DNA of 40,818 nucleotides from Streptococcus danieliae (GTDB lineage: Bacteria; Bacillota; Bacilli; Lactobacillales; Streptococcaceae): assembly GCF_009767945.1 (NCBI RefSeq), contig NZ_WSRS01000003.1:1-40818 (forward strand), written 5' to 3'. The notes beneath the pieces were generated by a model. It was not told the origin of the DNA, did not search any database, and was given only the letters and a program-made list of their open reading frames with translations. The number at the start of each line of letters is the position of its first letter. Positions within the stretch are counted from its first letter, which is position 1. Made by a program: the position numbers and the translations under genes. Positions 40,635 through 40,818 of the stretch are shown piece by piece.

Positions 40635-40818
40635 AGATAGAGTGGACAGCAGGAGTCTGCATCCAGTAAATTCTGGCAAATAGATGCTCATGTTTTCGAA
40701 ATCCGAAAGCAGAACGTTTCAACAACTTAATCTTATTATTGGTTCCTTCAACGAGACCGTTATTGTAGGGTACCGATAAAGCCAAGCGTATACTTTCTTC
40801 CTTTTTCAAAAGAAAAGC
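40633..40818 (-). CDS. ISL3-family transposase C-terminus (partial)
   Basis: 61 codons, open to the window edge, with stop TAA at 40635-40633. The stretch SVPYNNGLVEGTNNKIKLLK followed by RSAFGFRKHEHLFARI is the conserved C-terminal end of the DDE domain of ISL3 transposases, with the catalytic Glu in VEGTNNK. Nothing in this part suggests decay. Confidence 0.88.
   Translation of the reverse strand, partial: AFLLKKEESIRLALSVPYNNGLVEGTNNKIKLLKRSAFGFRKHEHLFARIYWMQTPAVHSI

Larger units (their letters stand above)
40541..40818. mobile_element. ISL3-family insertion sequence (partial)
   Basis: A terminal repeat-like GGTTCTTTGTCAAGTTGTGT (40541-40560) sits immediately after the ltaS terminator, then the end of a transposase. 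This terminal sequence is typical of ISL3/IS1167-type elements. The rest is beyond the window. Confidence 0.8.

Overview
The window is a low-to-moderate GC Streptococcus chromosome segment carrying the right half of a temperate siphovirus prophage. Host assignment rests on the backbone genes: mnmE, the parE/parC pair, plsY, class 3 fbp, an LPxTG-anchored 5'-nucleotidase, flavodoxin next to a Pde2-type DHH protein and L31 type B, and a streptococcal LtaS. The species is not determined.

Prophage part, 1 to about 15.57 kb (left end outside the window). From left to right there is a possible plus-strand small RNA at the edge, then a long minus-strand early operon. The operon holds small hypothetical proteins (PGDYG-like, YopX, DUF1372, DUF3310), then a Sfi21-type replication module: VRR-NUC nuclease, prim-pol primase, a noncoding origin with iterons around an AT-rich core, an SF3-like helicase/primase, a DUF669 SSB-like protein, an SF2 helicase, a RecA-like ATPase and Gp157. 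It continues with small regulators, a metallopeptidase and a Cro-like repressor. The lysogeny side on the plus strand has a LexA-type CI repressor, a two-gene pair and a tyrosine integrase whose stop lies 23 bp before mnmE.

The unusual part is 9.2 to 12.7 kb. Three plus-strand units with their own extended -10 promoters sit inside, and antisense to, the minus-strand lytic operon: a Cys/His-rich 69-aa protein, a 57-aa protein, and a translationally coupled membrane/soluble pair (144 and 102 aa). This is the layout expected of genes expressed by a lysogen (morons, for example superinfection exclusion or defence). Next to the pair's promoter is a 43-nt element that mimics the acceptor and T arms of a tRNA.

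Host part, 15.58 to 40.5 kb. mnmE converges with parC. A Fic adenylyltransferase gene lies between parE and parC. plsY diverges from parE. An uncommon dehydrogenase-like/NUDIX fusion stands alone, followed by fbp, a surface 5'-nucleotidase, a repair/sanitation operon (GT-C membrane protein, ung, mutX), flavodoxin, a Pde2-like c-di-AMP pathway phosphodiesterase, L31, ylbF, a TauE/DUF1634 exporter pair with aroD and an RlmI-like methyltransferase, and ltaS. The right edge cuts into an ISL3-family insertion sequence inserted just after the ltaS terminator.

All calls are by reading; no database search was run.
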